Source: Herpetomonas samuelpessoai (taxonomy: Eukaryota > Euglenozoa > Kinetoplastea > Trypanosomatida > Trypanosomatidae). From it: a stretch of 64,000 nt of DNA. Of this stretch, positions 41,801 to 49,000 are shown piece after piece. The notes beneath the pieces were generated by a model. The model was not told where the DNA came from. It searched no databases and was given only the letters and a program-made list of their open reading frames with translations. How positions within the stretch are numbered: the stretch's first letter is position 1; every line of letters starts with the position of its first letter. The stretch is from positions 62,001-126,000 of the forward strand of contig JASAOC010002109.1 of the NCBI GenBank assembly GCA_030849835.1, read 5' to 3'. Made by a program: the position numbers and the translations under genes.

Positions 41801-42053
41801 TCACGGTGATGCATGGACCACGGGCGTTAATGCATGGCGCCTCGTCATCGTTGGTGCTCGCCAGCTCCAGTGGGTGAGAGATGGAGATAGTCTCGTAATA
41901 CTCGCCGCTTTCGATTTCAATGCGGTCATACGGCTGGGAGGCGGTGATGGCGTCGGAGATGTGCTTGAAGGGGCAGTGGAGGCCGCGCCCCACGCGTAAA
42001 ATGCGACTGCTCTGGCCTGAAAAGGCACTGCTGTACGACGTGTACACAGGCAT
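29892..42053 (-). CDS. Giant parallel beta-helix repeat protein (4053 aa)
   Basis: A single uninterrupted frame of 12.2 kb. Residues about 10-2550 consist of short repeats typical of right-handed parallel beta-helices (NosD/CASH, pectate-lyase-like), each turn about 20-25 residues with a pattern like HCKIQRADRGCGLIIS or DCYFERC. The first turns (RILRVGRGLHCPFKHISDAI, then IEIESGEYYETI) match the usual helix cap. Basic, disordered linkers interrupt it at about 348-538, 1251-1326 and 1684-1756. The tail (2551-4053) is Ser/Arg/Lys-rich and disordered, with two ordered-looking islands at about 2981-3111 and 3613-3858 and a Lys/Arg-rich stretch near 3251-3275. There is no signal peptide or membrane segment, so it is probably cytosolic, cytoskeletal or nuclear. 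Cys is unusually frequent within the turns. Catalytic residues of polysaccharide lyases cannot be claimed. The first ATG follows a clear splice tract. Confidence 0.88.
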   Translation of the reverse strand: MPVYTSYSSAFSGQSSRILRVGRGLHCPFKHISDAITASQPYDRIEIESGEYYETISISHPLELASTNDDEAPCINARGPCITVNEKGPVLIENLRVRAKGSKPSDSMAILVVHGAPVVRGCELSAVRVINESCPTITHCKIQRADRGCGLIISDDAGGEYMHNDIAFHPEECIRIQSTGQPNLHNNRILQINQCRAVVMIAGGKFAAACQPMFCDNIISGNGEVSLDESPDPAVLLTHAQLTAPDIHSAECLVHVSWGAKPVLKGNYACNGIHGFLFGGTVMPSANFNGNRIANCTGWAIAVGDGTGLAMHGCEIQQCAGAVRVFNNLSNHFGKLPTEGARAIQVVSHTATREQHRRASLPTLLASQCTTPTVAGAGDPATPSAHKQLRKAVDEKDDMLSAEAMRAFRKDIVTALKRDAAVTNRFHTTGRLQRNSSRRSSARPSPEKVASAQCLSRSTSFRLDARKEDATTTAAAASLSLLRNAREARDNPSEQGTSPFTPQRVRGGAPTGAHRKDVPRGTKAEAGDSHSARAAHGVSIVMSRCTFRRNFHFGVYIENSLVNIAQCRFVENMVGLVLSRNCTLCSIVKNEFEGNVHAGVLCINSAEATLESNTITGAATPSTAAFLTANGLLPMPAHGVGARNGASTSSTAPRLVTTSAGLVSSLRLHGAHRDKGNGTTVVTSTSFIASTSAAGSMTSAHGILLQSHASITLLRNRITTHVRNVTVSEGSALVASFNQLQHGRLSQVFVSDNSHVDLQENTLNESGSGAVVLVHESHGRLCKNQFHSCTGEGIALSNRSHVDAYENVLHACQVGFSVRRGSSLYAERNTATLGAVGIAVRDDRSEMTIVDGRFLTTTESFGIVEGAGGLLTVRGTQFESCLGRGFVLSQQATVHFEKCQLTDCKESFVDVAPPRENLSTGTAHGSLHLTQCKLIGSKGAGIHIRAAAADRGHHLAAVPEHRNSLFPFTLSQCLVSHCEGTGVCVANDKVTCDITHNKVIGCLGAALDLNCAGTVTHCEVDGWNPEEITNGLVGIRLGGEGCCVEVHSNKFTDCVIGAAVEAAASPVFYENAIVSPVDAGVLVTGPAPHAVVRDITIERSDGAGIVVKDGALASLKRCTITDAMVASVVVGRGPTLTTGTDASEASRGQREEPMFTDCTLAGAACEVLVDANYRLETESNVARRPLLYGLVHLDPAAVGTTARTEGVTDMRSRAPVRLESCRMGGPQTRQCVVAVRGTVALVKCTLTTGHPVQGPHGVGKVDGAALDDRRPEQFDPPEKKRRARIPSDALGEQTRRIDSHSPDRPSSRHAPSTSQGHGKDSAVRALVGVRLAASLSPGLGVVAHSSEASVQVSGCTIGRCAVAGVQAESTATCHLEESVITSCATGVQCTAAAVRSTQGMALGECADALEITPENIMLRRLTLRDCPSVGVECAAGSVCHITECRVERCGVALAIAERARVVCQASLLAHAHSHGVSIVGQPHSGTRVEGAYINSCGGFGISHTALASGNSVCAEDPVMTAVTTMEAPTLRGCEVRCCTRGSAWLEGQLNVVECFFHAQPAARKPQGLLSHLQLDIFESDEEDDFTDSRPSSTSLVIHGKRAYVHFYRSRFLMSSATKAQVVASVASTVRLTECSLDGGDADATVDGGGRLLAVLHARYVALETCGFEHCWSAIVYAPPPTHLLQSHMAAAPLKTLEEAEGSPLPTASAGCDTAFVMKSPLSTTTTETEAGAQERWPHRQLQHDQHREPATQIHLVACKIDVSNAKEKQAACAFQSETNTFEWDVGESGAGAAVPVEDDAAQRAVTTRRLGFTLSCLRCAFTGAMAGAAEAGGPHSEPCGLVALGRFCRAAAFHSCTFTAAPLALALKPSLPRVSEVDVCHCTFSSNLQGVKVLAGGVTTLSHCHFTQQSGHDVVIHGGHAVQVRDCYFERCTDPLGSVLVQCTWAHALARFQRFAGDRWSMESATKQRELVRAWLAKEEARKNRGGVATRDWALERNTFAGAKTGVAILVPSRYATEPLATVCLPDSVRLTDNVFERCGTGMLAETAVESEDKTADDEEASAQRRPSQIKRDKMKHVLVRELGNRDITLLTSVQRNTYIMNRTGCVLAAASSALEVRVSRNTFSQNDGNGLRVCCGASPVVTENTFLHHDGDGNPTGAPLEETATTHTQDTTALELSEEVLRNGHDATAAVCVLPGGGGRFVRNVFRENLVAMSFTDVAHVITSDCVFNGNDRAIRIAADNGAPTTGASPTSLNVISNTFLGSILCDVHTSAFTNIPEDSGAVAKGSSARTENTVLLAFNRFLSAQVPVSLFAHDFDSGNTNYKGAFRVYNNVFTANAQCAVRLARCTTLDIALASNLFFGVGFGVVVGPESRQVFLADNYFAQHAAAALSVVSGSALTIHGCWFVCYPDHVTLVANHSAQVSLTGCRFYSAHRLAGSPDPCLVFADQCKKVLVSQCAFVGKQSAILVEGRSTVAVSQTLFKGNESGLTIRSGGSAHVDPTCLFTQNRFSGVRLWQGSRGDITLLNGHQIDNTVLAMGEHEVELHVVEKVTGPLAPIAARAAAMHKQPDPFGPNLDTCGVVDLEERLLGYFVHVCLARDHVPLWVREKMSDVSSSKAAGEGDTAEAPSGLLSRLVAAHRAMVAVQGEAGAEGSEDAEGGEHRTKDAVPQADASSSPPATTSAARPSNAAALTVAEDGDKKSRRPPKKDPNVALTETILQNAEALLAALAETANTITSLSVDCVNNEEGDDAESVTGEDNDSARSHHPVALCLECQTTADVPRRLPSQANAPVSTSESISVLDVVDKILGTVVQRSEAQRLDKATRAVGATQSRGQERKLSLGNEGTPANAGDGFPMVLPHMLDATVGPSRSAGRSTEDTFRIQPDGSPSREDMRSERSLRRSHIATEEAQRRNVWDPYFARTRNAVPNDGSFAEGDTHTFSLGRQGRLGKNAAQQSLGDRHRSVAQPRGSETPLRRVKQYYPIKSERLCYTVCPVTRMPPRHKSLQAYALERRRRERANRRARRTRASPVLTLDDDGVLRRTTVCRSYGCEEGLEVDMDASFSALFPSYRRERVLLTSDIGFHLFYNEFCLFAEEEEAPHAPVLRAYEEEEPVAAEGAELSQSGQRQRASEKERSTAWARFWEEEDQRRAQDARFRGSLAGSPHTGRTHSSRRSSTAVSIPPPQSTLVPEGDSEASMAPSAVSAHHNSEVREEEGATRAQPPSTKVEPKAHARKRAGTRDADKESSAPSKKPRKAKRGTSVKSKTKKTTKKKASAPSDNAAAIEHPLVSTASNHVVGRETVAESVAPPASPPILLTKASFHGQTEKPPSTYPVKLPPSITERSHDKNPLLPSTGTTSSGFTLVQLQLVHPESPLGRDRDTQSPLNRKDVSSEAAFARSGVLGRSATSSLLGSTASGPHVVTTMQRVRGDSTRTSTRGNSGHNSPRSSGAAVPSVTPSSNRSASASAALPRAGSGDKENVSDSNKSEDSTVPMDTVREGPVAVASASSRSLVASTHLGSSSTSSGRPPRWRRDSTAEADDDGVTALSLDEEVRQRKWRETKTTVPALGKSGLPVTAASSLRPPLGRPAPRPRAESEVVASLTEAPELHSDGSQTLWDAVSYLVCKSDPSFRKHTESAASRSGTTRPSSRLPSELPSVRSVLSAEEARPSSRNSDAGSLVQEADDILALLHWLAERRRFMDPETYTSAFDTVMRGTANMRPFTARRVPHNAEATLDNPFNAADSGECTVYIPLVEDDVKHVGSNGAGQSLLNDAATTEEAPAGGTWRVRCIRACVVPGRGILAVSVVELPLEDIPPHPSGDDISASFHKARCRMARELQAAHPDVMADAQSIYGQRERSLSATAALIAAGLTRRASRLVAARAVAEDCAGDAPSRAENSLPGASNATLQHALPLLPGTQHNLTNPFRFPSVVTPTPTPADALSYEELQRRLLGQASTPVRQRGDPLLFSRGSPAPSHHHQQQPHLKHEKTRGQKARPHRVGAMHGPAAHATGTTAPPPEKSMVVFDPAKPAATTPFNVAAEQPYAFRQGFLSTR
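34400..42025 (-). repeat. Beta-helix repeat-coding region
   Basis: Protein-level repeats of about 20-25 residues with alternating hydrophobic positions, recurrent Asn/Cys turns and Gly-Ile/Gly-Val steps (for example GVSIVMSRCTFRRNFHFGVY and NSLVNIAQCRFVENMVGLVL). They have diverged in DNA, so this is an old array rather than a recent tandem duplication. Confidence 0.75.
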
Positions 42054-42104
42054 CGACGGCAATGCGAAGCGTTTGCTAGCGGAGAAAAGGGAAGAAAAAG
42101 AAAA
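42054..42104 (-). promoter_or_regulatory. Predicted trans-splice signal of the beta-helix gene
   Basis: A pure pyrimidine tract of 24 bases on the minus strand (42104-42081) is followed by AG at 42077-42076, giving a 22-base 5' UTR and supporting the ATG at 42053. Confidence 0.6.
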
Positions 42105-42241
42105 TCACAGTACTCTCAAAGAGTGCGTGGGGCAACCTTCTCGGTCTCAACGGGAAACCTCAAAGATGGTAGCGTCCAGGGGAGTTCCAATATAATAACA
42201 GAGATGTAAAAAGAGTGTGTGGGATGGTGGCAGTGAGGTGA

Positions 42242-42259
42242 AGAGAGAGAGAGAGAGAG
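42242..42259. repeat. (AG)9 microsatellite
   Basis: Perfect dinucleotide repeat on the plus strand; it reads as a CT tract in the transcript, in the leader region upstream of the beta-helix gene. Confidence 0.9.
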
Positions 42260-43406
42260 GAAAAGAAAGGGAACTATACAGAGGTGAGGAAAGAAGCGTG
42301 AAAGAGGCGCAATAGAGCAGAAGAGTATTTACAAGAAAGAAAAGAAACCTTAAAGAGAGGAAAATATTCAGTGCAAAGTGAGTTCGAAAAGGTCAGGAGA
42401 AGAACAAGAAGGAGGAAGGATATCGATGTTACATGGGCCACACAAGGCGCTGTGGGGTATCGTTGAGATAAAAAGAAAAAGGAGAGGGAAACCGACCTGT
42501 ACGCTAGAATGTAACGTGACAGGGACGGCAACGCTGTCCAACAGAAAAAAAAAAGGAAACAACAAGTGAGTACTACGCGGAAAAGACGAGGAAATACGTA
42601 ATATTACCCGTTTAAGGGGACATCAACGTGAGAGAAGGGAAGAGGAGGACATTCACGGCACGGAGAGGAGAAGTGCTCACAACAGCAATGCAGCTTCTTT
42701 GTGTTTCTCTGCGTTATTCTACAGGCGGCGTGTGCGTGCATAGTCCATGTTCCGACAGCCTCTCCAGAATGCTGTCGGGCAAATGTGCTGAGGACAATGA
42801 GCGATACCGATCGCCCCTTGGTTCTCTTCCCCGCGGAAGGATGTGCCACAGTGTGAGCGTTCGGTGTGAGCGTGTGTGCGTGTGGGAGTGCCTGCTGCCA
42901 CTCCTCGTACCAAGTAATTCTCGCGATCATGAGTACGTTTCATCTTCATGGTGTAATTTCTTTTTCATCTTATCGTTTTTGTGTTGTTTTCTCCGGCGGT
43001 CGGTCTTGCCGAAAGCGCGTACGCTTACCTATTCGAGAGAGAGAGAGGAAGAGAGATGGAAAAAAAAAAGAGGAAAAGAAGAGGATGAAGCGAGACGGAG
43101 TATGTGTACACTGGGGAAAGGAAAGGGGAAGCAAAGTGGTTCGTTCGTGTGAGAGAGAGCCGATGAATACTCAAAATAAAATTAAAAAAACAAGAGAAAA
43201 CACTGCCGCTGTGAGAATGTGTGTGCTTGGCACCGTCCGTCTCCCGTGTGAGTGTTGTACACATAACCGTTGTCAAGCCGACGGTGACGCAGGCAAAGAA
43301 AGCGACTGGGGTGTGAATAGAGGAATGCGAGGCCGCTTGTTTGCCAGAGGGAAAGAGGGCCAATGCAGCCAAGAAGAAAAAACAAATCAAACGAACCTAT
43401 CGTTCT

Positions 43407-44900
43407 CTAACGCTGGAACGCTGTCGCATCGACAAGCTGGTGCGTGTCGAGGTAGTGCAATGTTGCATCCCAGAGCCACTCCTGCTTCTGTGGGGAGAGC
43501 GCCACGCGAGGCCCGGGGATGCCAGGCCACAGCGTCGAGTTGCGGAAGAACCCGCGCCGTTCTGGGGCATTATCCACAAGGCTTCGATAGTACTCCGTCT
43601 GGTCCTCGCCCATGCGGAAGAAATGCCCGGTGGTCTGCTCGTACCGCCGTGAGAGACAGAGGTCGGTCAGGTAGAGGGAAGCGATAACAGGAGTCATGCG
43701 GAAGAGAGCGGCGGCCTCGCCATCGGTCAGCCAGCACATGGGCAGCCGACTGTTTGGCATCACGCGGCTGCGAATGGGACCTGGATGCAGGACATTCACG
43801 GTGCAGTAGGGTGAGAGGCGGCGGTCCGTCTGGACGTGCCGGGCAAGGGCATAGGCGAAGAGCTGCTCACACATCTTCGCATTACCGTAGGCGGTAAATC
43901 GGCTAAGGTAGGGCCAGACTTCGTCCGTGTCACGCCAGGTATGGAAGGTGGTCATGTCGGTCGGGTGCGCGGTGGCGGCGGCCATGGAGGAGGTGATGAT
44001 GATGCGCCAGCGGGGTGGGTTCGGTCCGGCGTACTGCTGCCACACGGCCTCGTCCACTTCCATTGCGGGGCGCCCGTTCACCCCGTGCGCTCCTTTTGCC
44101 GTGATGGGGGCCGACGGTTTTTGTTGCGGCGAGCGCACTGCGGCGGTGGCGGCTGTGGCGTCGAGTCGCGCCTGCAGTATACGCAGCAGCAGCAAACTGT
44201 GGCCGACGTGGTGCGTGGCGAACTGCTCCTCGAGACGCTGCGGAGAGAGCTTCAACGGGGTCGCCATGGGGCCCGCGTTGCAGACGATGCCGCGCAGAAA
44301 CGGATCCGAGAAGAGGGTGTCGGCGAGTTTGGCGACCGCGACCGTGTCACTCATGTCACACACATGGATCATGATGCGGCCAACGTTCCCTTCCCCCGCC
44401 CACTCCTTGTGCAGCCGACGCTGCCGGTCAACGGCGCCTTGGAGCATGTGCGCTGCCTCCTCCCCTTTCTTGCTCGAGCGCACGACGCCGTGCACGTTCA
44501 CCCCTGCCAGCATGAGGTGAAGTGCTGTGTAGAAGCCGATGCCTCCGTAGGAAACCCCGGTCACGACAAACGACGGCGCCGTGCCTGTCTCGCTCAGGCC
44601 TTTCCACAGGCCGCGGTCCACAAAGTCAGCATTCAAGTGCAGCAGCTCGTCCTTCACGCAGACGCGGCTGTGCGTCGGAGAGTGCGCGGACAGCTGCATG
44701 ACGAGATCTCCTTCCATGAGGCTCGGCGCCCGGAAGCGTGGCTGCTGGTACACCTTTCCTGAGCGAGTATACAGGACCCAGAAGTCCCCCAGCGCGATAC
44801 AGGTGCCGCGGAGGAGGAAGAGAAGGAAGCCGCCCACCGCTACCAACCACCGCCAGAGGTGGACTGGGTGAAGCATTGCGAGCACACGGTGCACCTTCAT
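43407..44900 (-). CDS. Membrane-anchored short-chain dehydrogenase/reductase
   Basis: A 497-residue NAD(P)-dependent SDR. A hydrophobic segment at about 19-37 (LVAVGGFLLFLLRGTCIAL) suggests an N-terminal membrane anchor, probably in the ER. The Rossmann motif reads VVTGVSYGGIG (112-122), followed by the structural NAG at 208-210, IITSS at 301-305, and the catalytic pair YGNAK with Tyr338 and Lys342. HPGPIRS at 372-378 is the usual post-catalytic loop. The glycine motif has one more residue than the classical TGxxxGIG. Two inserts (about 253-298 and 315-330) make it longer than typical 250-300-residue members, resembling retinol dehydrogenase or WWOX-like extended forms. The substrate cannot be predicted. 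The first ATG is 44900; a splice AG about 103 bases upstream supports it. Confidence 0.88.
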   Translation of the reverse strand: MKVHRVLAMLHPVHLWRWLVAVGGFLLFLLRGTCIALGDFWVLYTRSGKVYQQPRFRAPSLMEGDLVMQLSAHSPTHSRVCVKDELLHLNADFVDRGLWKGLSETGTAPSFVVTGVSYGGIGFYTALHLMLAGVNVHGVVRSSKKGEEAAHMLQGAVDRQRRLHKEWAGEGNVGRIMIHVCDMSDTVAVAKLADTLFSDPFLRGIVCNAGPMATPLKLSPQRLEEQFATHHVGHSLLLLRILQARLDATAATAAVRSPQQKPSAPITAKGAHGVNGRPAMEVDEAVWQQYAGPNPPRWRIIITSSMAAATAHPTDMTTFHTWRDTDEVWPYLSRFTAYGNAKMCEQLFAYALARHVQTDRRLSPYCTVNVLHPGPIRSRVMPNSRLPMCWLTDGEAAALFRMTPVIASLYLTDLCLSRRYEQTTGHFFRMGEDQTEYYRSLVDNAPERRGFFRNSTLWPGIPGPRVALSPQKQEWLWDATLHYLDTHQLVDATAFQR

Positions 44901-46079
44901 GAGGCAGGACTCGCTTCTAAGAGAATGTGTGTATGTGCCGGTGTGTTGACAGTTTTTATGTTTGCTATAATATCCGTTGGTCGTGTTCCAATGACAACTG
45001 AGGCTGTACGCGGTGAGCGCGTAGGAAAGAAAGGAGAAACTGTGATCCAGCGAGCGAAACGAGGGAGAGAGAATCCGTTTATGAAGGCCACCTGCGGGTG
45101 CAAAATATTTCAACAACAGAAGAGACAGACAGGGAGGCAGCACCGCAAAAAAAAAAAAAAAAAGTAATCAAAGAAAAGCCTGTAGGATAGAAGACTCTAA
45201 AAGTTTGTGGCGAATTGGGTGACACCACAAGTGTGCGAGAGATGTGCGCAGCTGTGAATGGATTTTCTTTTTGCTAAAAGAAGAGGAGTGTTCCGCACTG
45301 ATGGCAAGTTCTGACCACGAATGTGTTTCTTCCGGAGTACGAGCTGTCGTCGATATCGACACTGTTTTTATTCTTGTTATTTCGGGTTATGCAGAAGTGT
45401 TTACGTTTCTCGCCGTGCGAGTTCGTTTTGATGTGAGAAAGAAAGTCGAAGGATATGATGAAAAGGATAATGGTAACGTGTTTTGTGTAACTTTGTGCGG
45501 AGTGCAGGCTCGTTTTATTGTTGTTGTTGTCGTTGTCGTTGCCCAAAGGGTGAATGGAGGCATTTCGCACCGCATCGCGTTATGAAGGTAACAGAAGAGG
45601 AGAGGAGGGTGAAGAGGTGCATTGCACGCGCGACCCGAGACACACATGGAGAAAGCGCGAGGGAGAGGGAGAAAGGCTGGTCCACTCGTTTTTTTCCTCA
45701 TGCCATTGTAGCACGCCTCCAACAGGTGGATTGACGTCCCTGGTGGGCCGCCAGCGTCTCAGCACGGCACGCGTAGTGTGGGGCCAACTGTGAGAATGAT
45801 GACATGACGCACAGCACGAGTTGAGAGTACCGACTTGTCCATCTCCCTTCCCTGCGTTAGCCGTTCGCAAACGTTGACTACCAGGGCCACATTGAATGCA
45901 TCTTGGGAAGCTGTTCTTCCTCATTTTGTTTTGTCTTTTGAGTTGCTTTAATAGTGATGTATTAACCGTCGGATCGTTATCCTGTGCATCGATTGTTCAT
46001 CGCTCCTCAAGAAAGAGAAGCAACCAGTCCACAGACGCTCGGTGCAACGGACAGAGGCGAGTGTCCTGTGCTGAGCGCG
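44901..46079. other. Intergenic between helicase and SDR genes
   Basis: No gene seen over 1.18 kb. It contains the SDR splice tract (pyrimidine-rich on minus, 45039-45023, with AG at 45005-45004), an A17 run at 45147-45163, and a TTG/TCG stretch at 45514-45540. Confidence 0.55.
45147..45163. repeat. A17 homopolymer (T17 in the transcript)
   Basis: Seventeen A on the plus strand, about 250 bases upstream of the SDR start codon. It may act as an additional splice-site polypyrimidine tract. Confidence 0.9.
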
Positions 46080-49000
46080 TTACTCTTCATCATCGCCATA
46101 GTCCTCATCGCCGCCCATGCCATCTGCTTCTTCCTGCCCCTCTCCCTCCTCCTCGTTGCCGCCGCCTCCTTGCGGCTGCATGTGCATCTGCACGTAGTAA
46201 TCGTCCTCGTCGTCGTCCAGGGCGGTGTTCGACACACGAACGGCGGGCTTCTTCGCCTTTGGTTTTGGCCCCGCCGAGGATGTCGTGGTGACCTTGGTCG
46301 CTGCGCCGGCGTCGATTTCCTTGATCACCCTGGCGGCCGACAACGTCTCTTTCACTTCCAAGTACGACACTTCATGCGGCGCCGCGCGGCTGGTGATGGG
46401 AAGCCGGTCGCCCACACATCCATCCGCGTCCAGGTGGGCGAGCACCGAAGCCCAGTGGGCGCTCTTGCGCAGTAGCGTGTCGTTGCCCACCATCACCATC
46501 CCAAAGCGTGCGCGAGAGCACGAGACAATGAGACGGTTTCGCATGCGGATAAACTCCGTCAGTTTCCCTGTACGCGTCATGGAGAGGATAATGACATCGT
46601 TCTCATCGCCCTGGAAGAGATCCACGGTGCTCACACGGACGTCTGTGAGAGAAGCCATCCGCAGCACGCTGCGGAGCATACGGCACTGACCGAGGTATGG
46701 CGTGATAATGGTGATAGAGGACTGGCTGACGCCCTCGGCGACAAGGTGAAGGGAGATTTGTTTCGCCATGAGGGTTTCTCGCATGTTGACCTTGCTCCGG
46801 CTGCCCGGGGCCTCTTCCTCTGGGTAATCATGACGCCAGAAGAAGACGCGTTTGGCGAGCCCTGGCACGCCGTCGGGGTACCGCTGCCCGGTGTTCGTGA
46901 CAAAGGGCCTTGTGAGGACGGAGGCGTGGTCAATGAGCGGTTGGTCGTCGTAGAATGGACGCACCAGCTGCGAAATGGCAGGGTGCATGCGGCGCTGCTC
47001 CGTCAGCCGGATCGGCTTCACACGGCGCGCAAGACGCTCAAAGAGGGACAGGTTGAGCTTGTTGATTTTTTCGTACATGAACGTATCCACCTTGGGCTGC
47101 AGTTGGTAGTGATCGCCAATCAAGACAATTTGCTCGAGCGAGTCCGTCATGCAGGCGAGGAGCTGGGACTCGAGCACCTCGGCGGCCTCCTCCACCACGA
47201 GAACACTCGGGCGCAGGGAGCGGAGCAGATTCTGGTTCATGGCGCAGCCGGTGGTGGTGAGGCCAATCACGTCGGCGCCGCGGAGGAGGGCGAGGCGAGC
47301 CTCATCCATGGCGTGGTTGCGGATCTGCACCACATTCGCGATGTTCTCCATAATAACAAGACACACCTTCGCCTTTGAAGCAATGGATTGCTGGATGAGG
47401 TAGGCGTAGTACTCGTGCCGCGCAACAGGGTCCAGGCTCCACAAGGAGAGGAGCTCCGCAGGCACCCCCTCGGGACGTGCCGGAGGATGCGACGCCAAGT
47501 GGATCGCCTCGGCAGAAAGATAGATTTTGTGCAAGTTGTCATTGAACTCCCTGCGCTCGTCCTCGCGCTTCATTTCCTGGAACACACTGAGAGAGATGTC
47601 TTCCTCGTCGTCGGCCGCGGCCGCGGCTGCTGAGGCTGCCACACGTGCGGCCTCCGCAGCCGCTGTCCTTGCCTTTTGCTGTGCGGCGGGGTCCTGTGCT
47701 GCGAGCATGGCGGCCGCCACGTTGGTCCGGAGCATCCGAAGGTACAACTGGGGATCTGAGTTGGTGCGGTTCGAGATGCCCACGTAGCGCTCCCCACGCA
47801 GCCACGCGTCCTTGTCCTCGAAGCTGATGCTCTGCCGCTGGTCTGTGGTCAGCCAACGGTCAAAGTGGCTGCGCGGCACGCGACCGTTCTCCAAGTGGTG
47901 CACCTGCTCCAGGAGCTTCTCTAGACGCTGGTTCAGCACATAGACACGCTCTTTGAGGCTGCGAATCGTCGCGTTCGGGGCGATGGAGCGCATGATGGCG
48001 CTGAGGTTGTGTCCGTCCAGTCGGGATTCACGGGAGCGACCGCCGATGCGAATGAGACGACGCCCACCAGGGAACATGTCCTGTGTCGCCGCAATGGCGT
48101 TCGCCGCTGCGCCGCCAGAGAGTTGCTGGCCGACACGAGGCCGCGCGGCGTCCCAGAGGCCGCTGTCCAGAAGATCCACGAGGAACTCGTCGAGGGCGTG
48201 GTTCTTGTACGTGATGACAACCACAGGTCCCACCTGGGGCAGCAGGCGGTCCCAGCGCCCTGCGTGATGCACGGCGGCGTCGCTGAGCATTTCCACGCTA
48301 ATCTTCTGCAGGATATCACCCGAGGCAACCATCTGCTTGTAACGCACATATGTCTCGACGACACGGCAGCCAATGAAGGACTTGCCTGTACCAGGGGGCC
48401 CTTGCACAAGGAGGATGCTTGATGTCGGCAGCCGACGCATCACTGCGTCCTGCCCGGCGTCTAGCGAGAAACGCCCGCGAATCTCTTTTGTCAGCTCCCG
48501 AAACGCGTGCTCGCAGTGAGGGGGGATGTAGGCCAACAGCTTCCCGTTTTCAGCATCCACTGCCTTTGTTTCTGTGGTGACTCCAGGGGACATCGGGATC
48601 GCCCCACCCCCGCCGTGGTGCAGCTCCTCTTTCACCTGCGGCCCGACAATGAGCTTCGCCATGGGCAGTGGCATGGACAGCGGACCCACAAAGGCCTCCA
48701 GCGCGCGCATAATGCTGGCGTACCCAGACATAAAGATGGGCGTCTCCATCATGAGAGACAAGGCCGTCTGCCCCGCCGCTTCATTTCGCCTCAAGTTGGC
48801 CTCCATCCTCTCGAGCGGCATGCTGCCTTCACACGGTGCAATGACCACCATACCCGCCTTCAGAAAATGCGAGTCGCAGGAGGAGACGACGGCCCAGAAG
48901 ATTTCGTCGTTTCCCATGACGGTCTTGTCTGTGCTGGTGCTGATGAGCACCGTTGTGCCCGGGTGTAGCTGGGCGGCCATGCTGGCCTTGGCCGATTTGG

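Larger units (their letters stand above)
42054..43406. other. Intergenic between SDR and beta-helix genes
   Basis: 1.35 kb with no supportable gene. It holds (AG)9 at 42242-42259, purine-rich stretches at 42300-42420 and 43030-43090, and plus-strand open frames (42628-43152, 42866-43687) whose composition is that of GT- and GA-rich spacer. Confidence 0.55.

Noticed and set aside
42866-43687. Plus-strand open frame of 273 codons in the SDR/beta-helix gap
   Set aside because: Low-complexity spacer sequence that runs into the SDR gene antisense; no domain.
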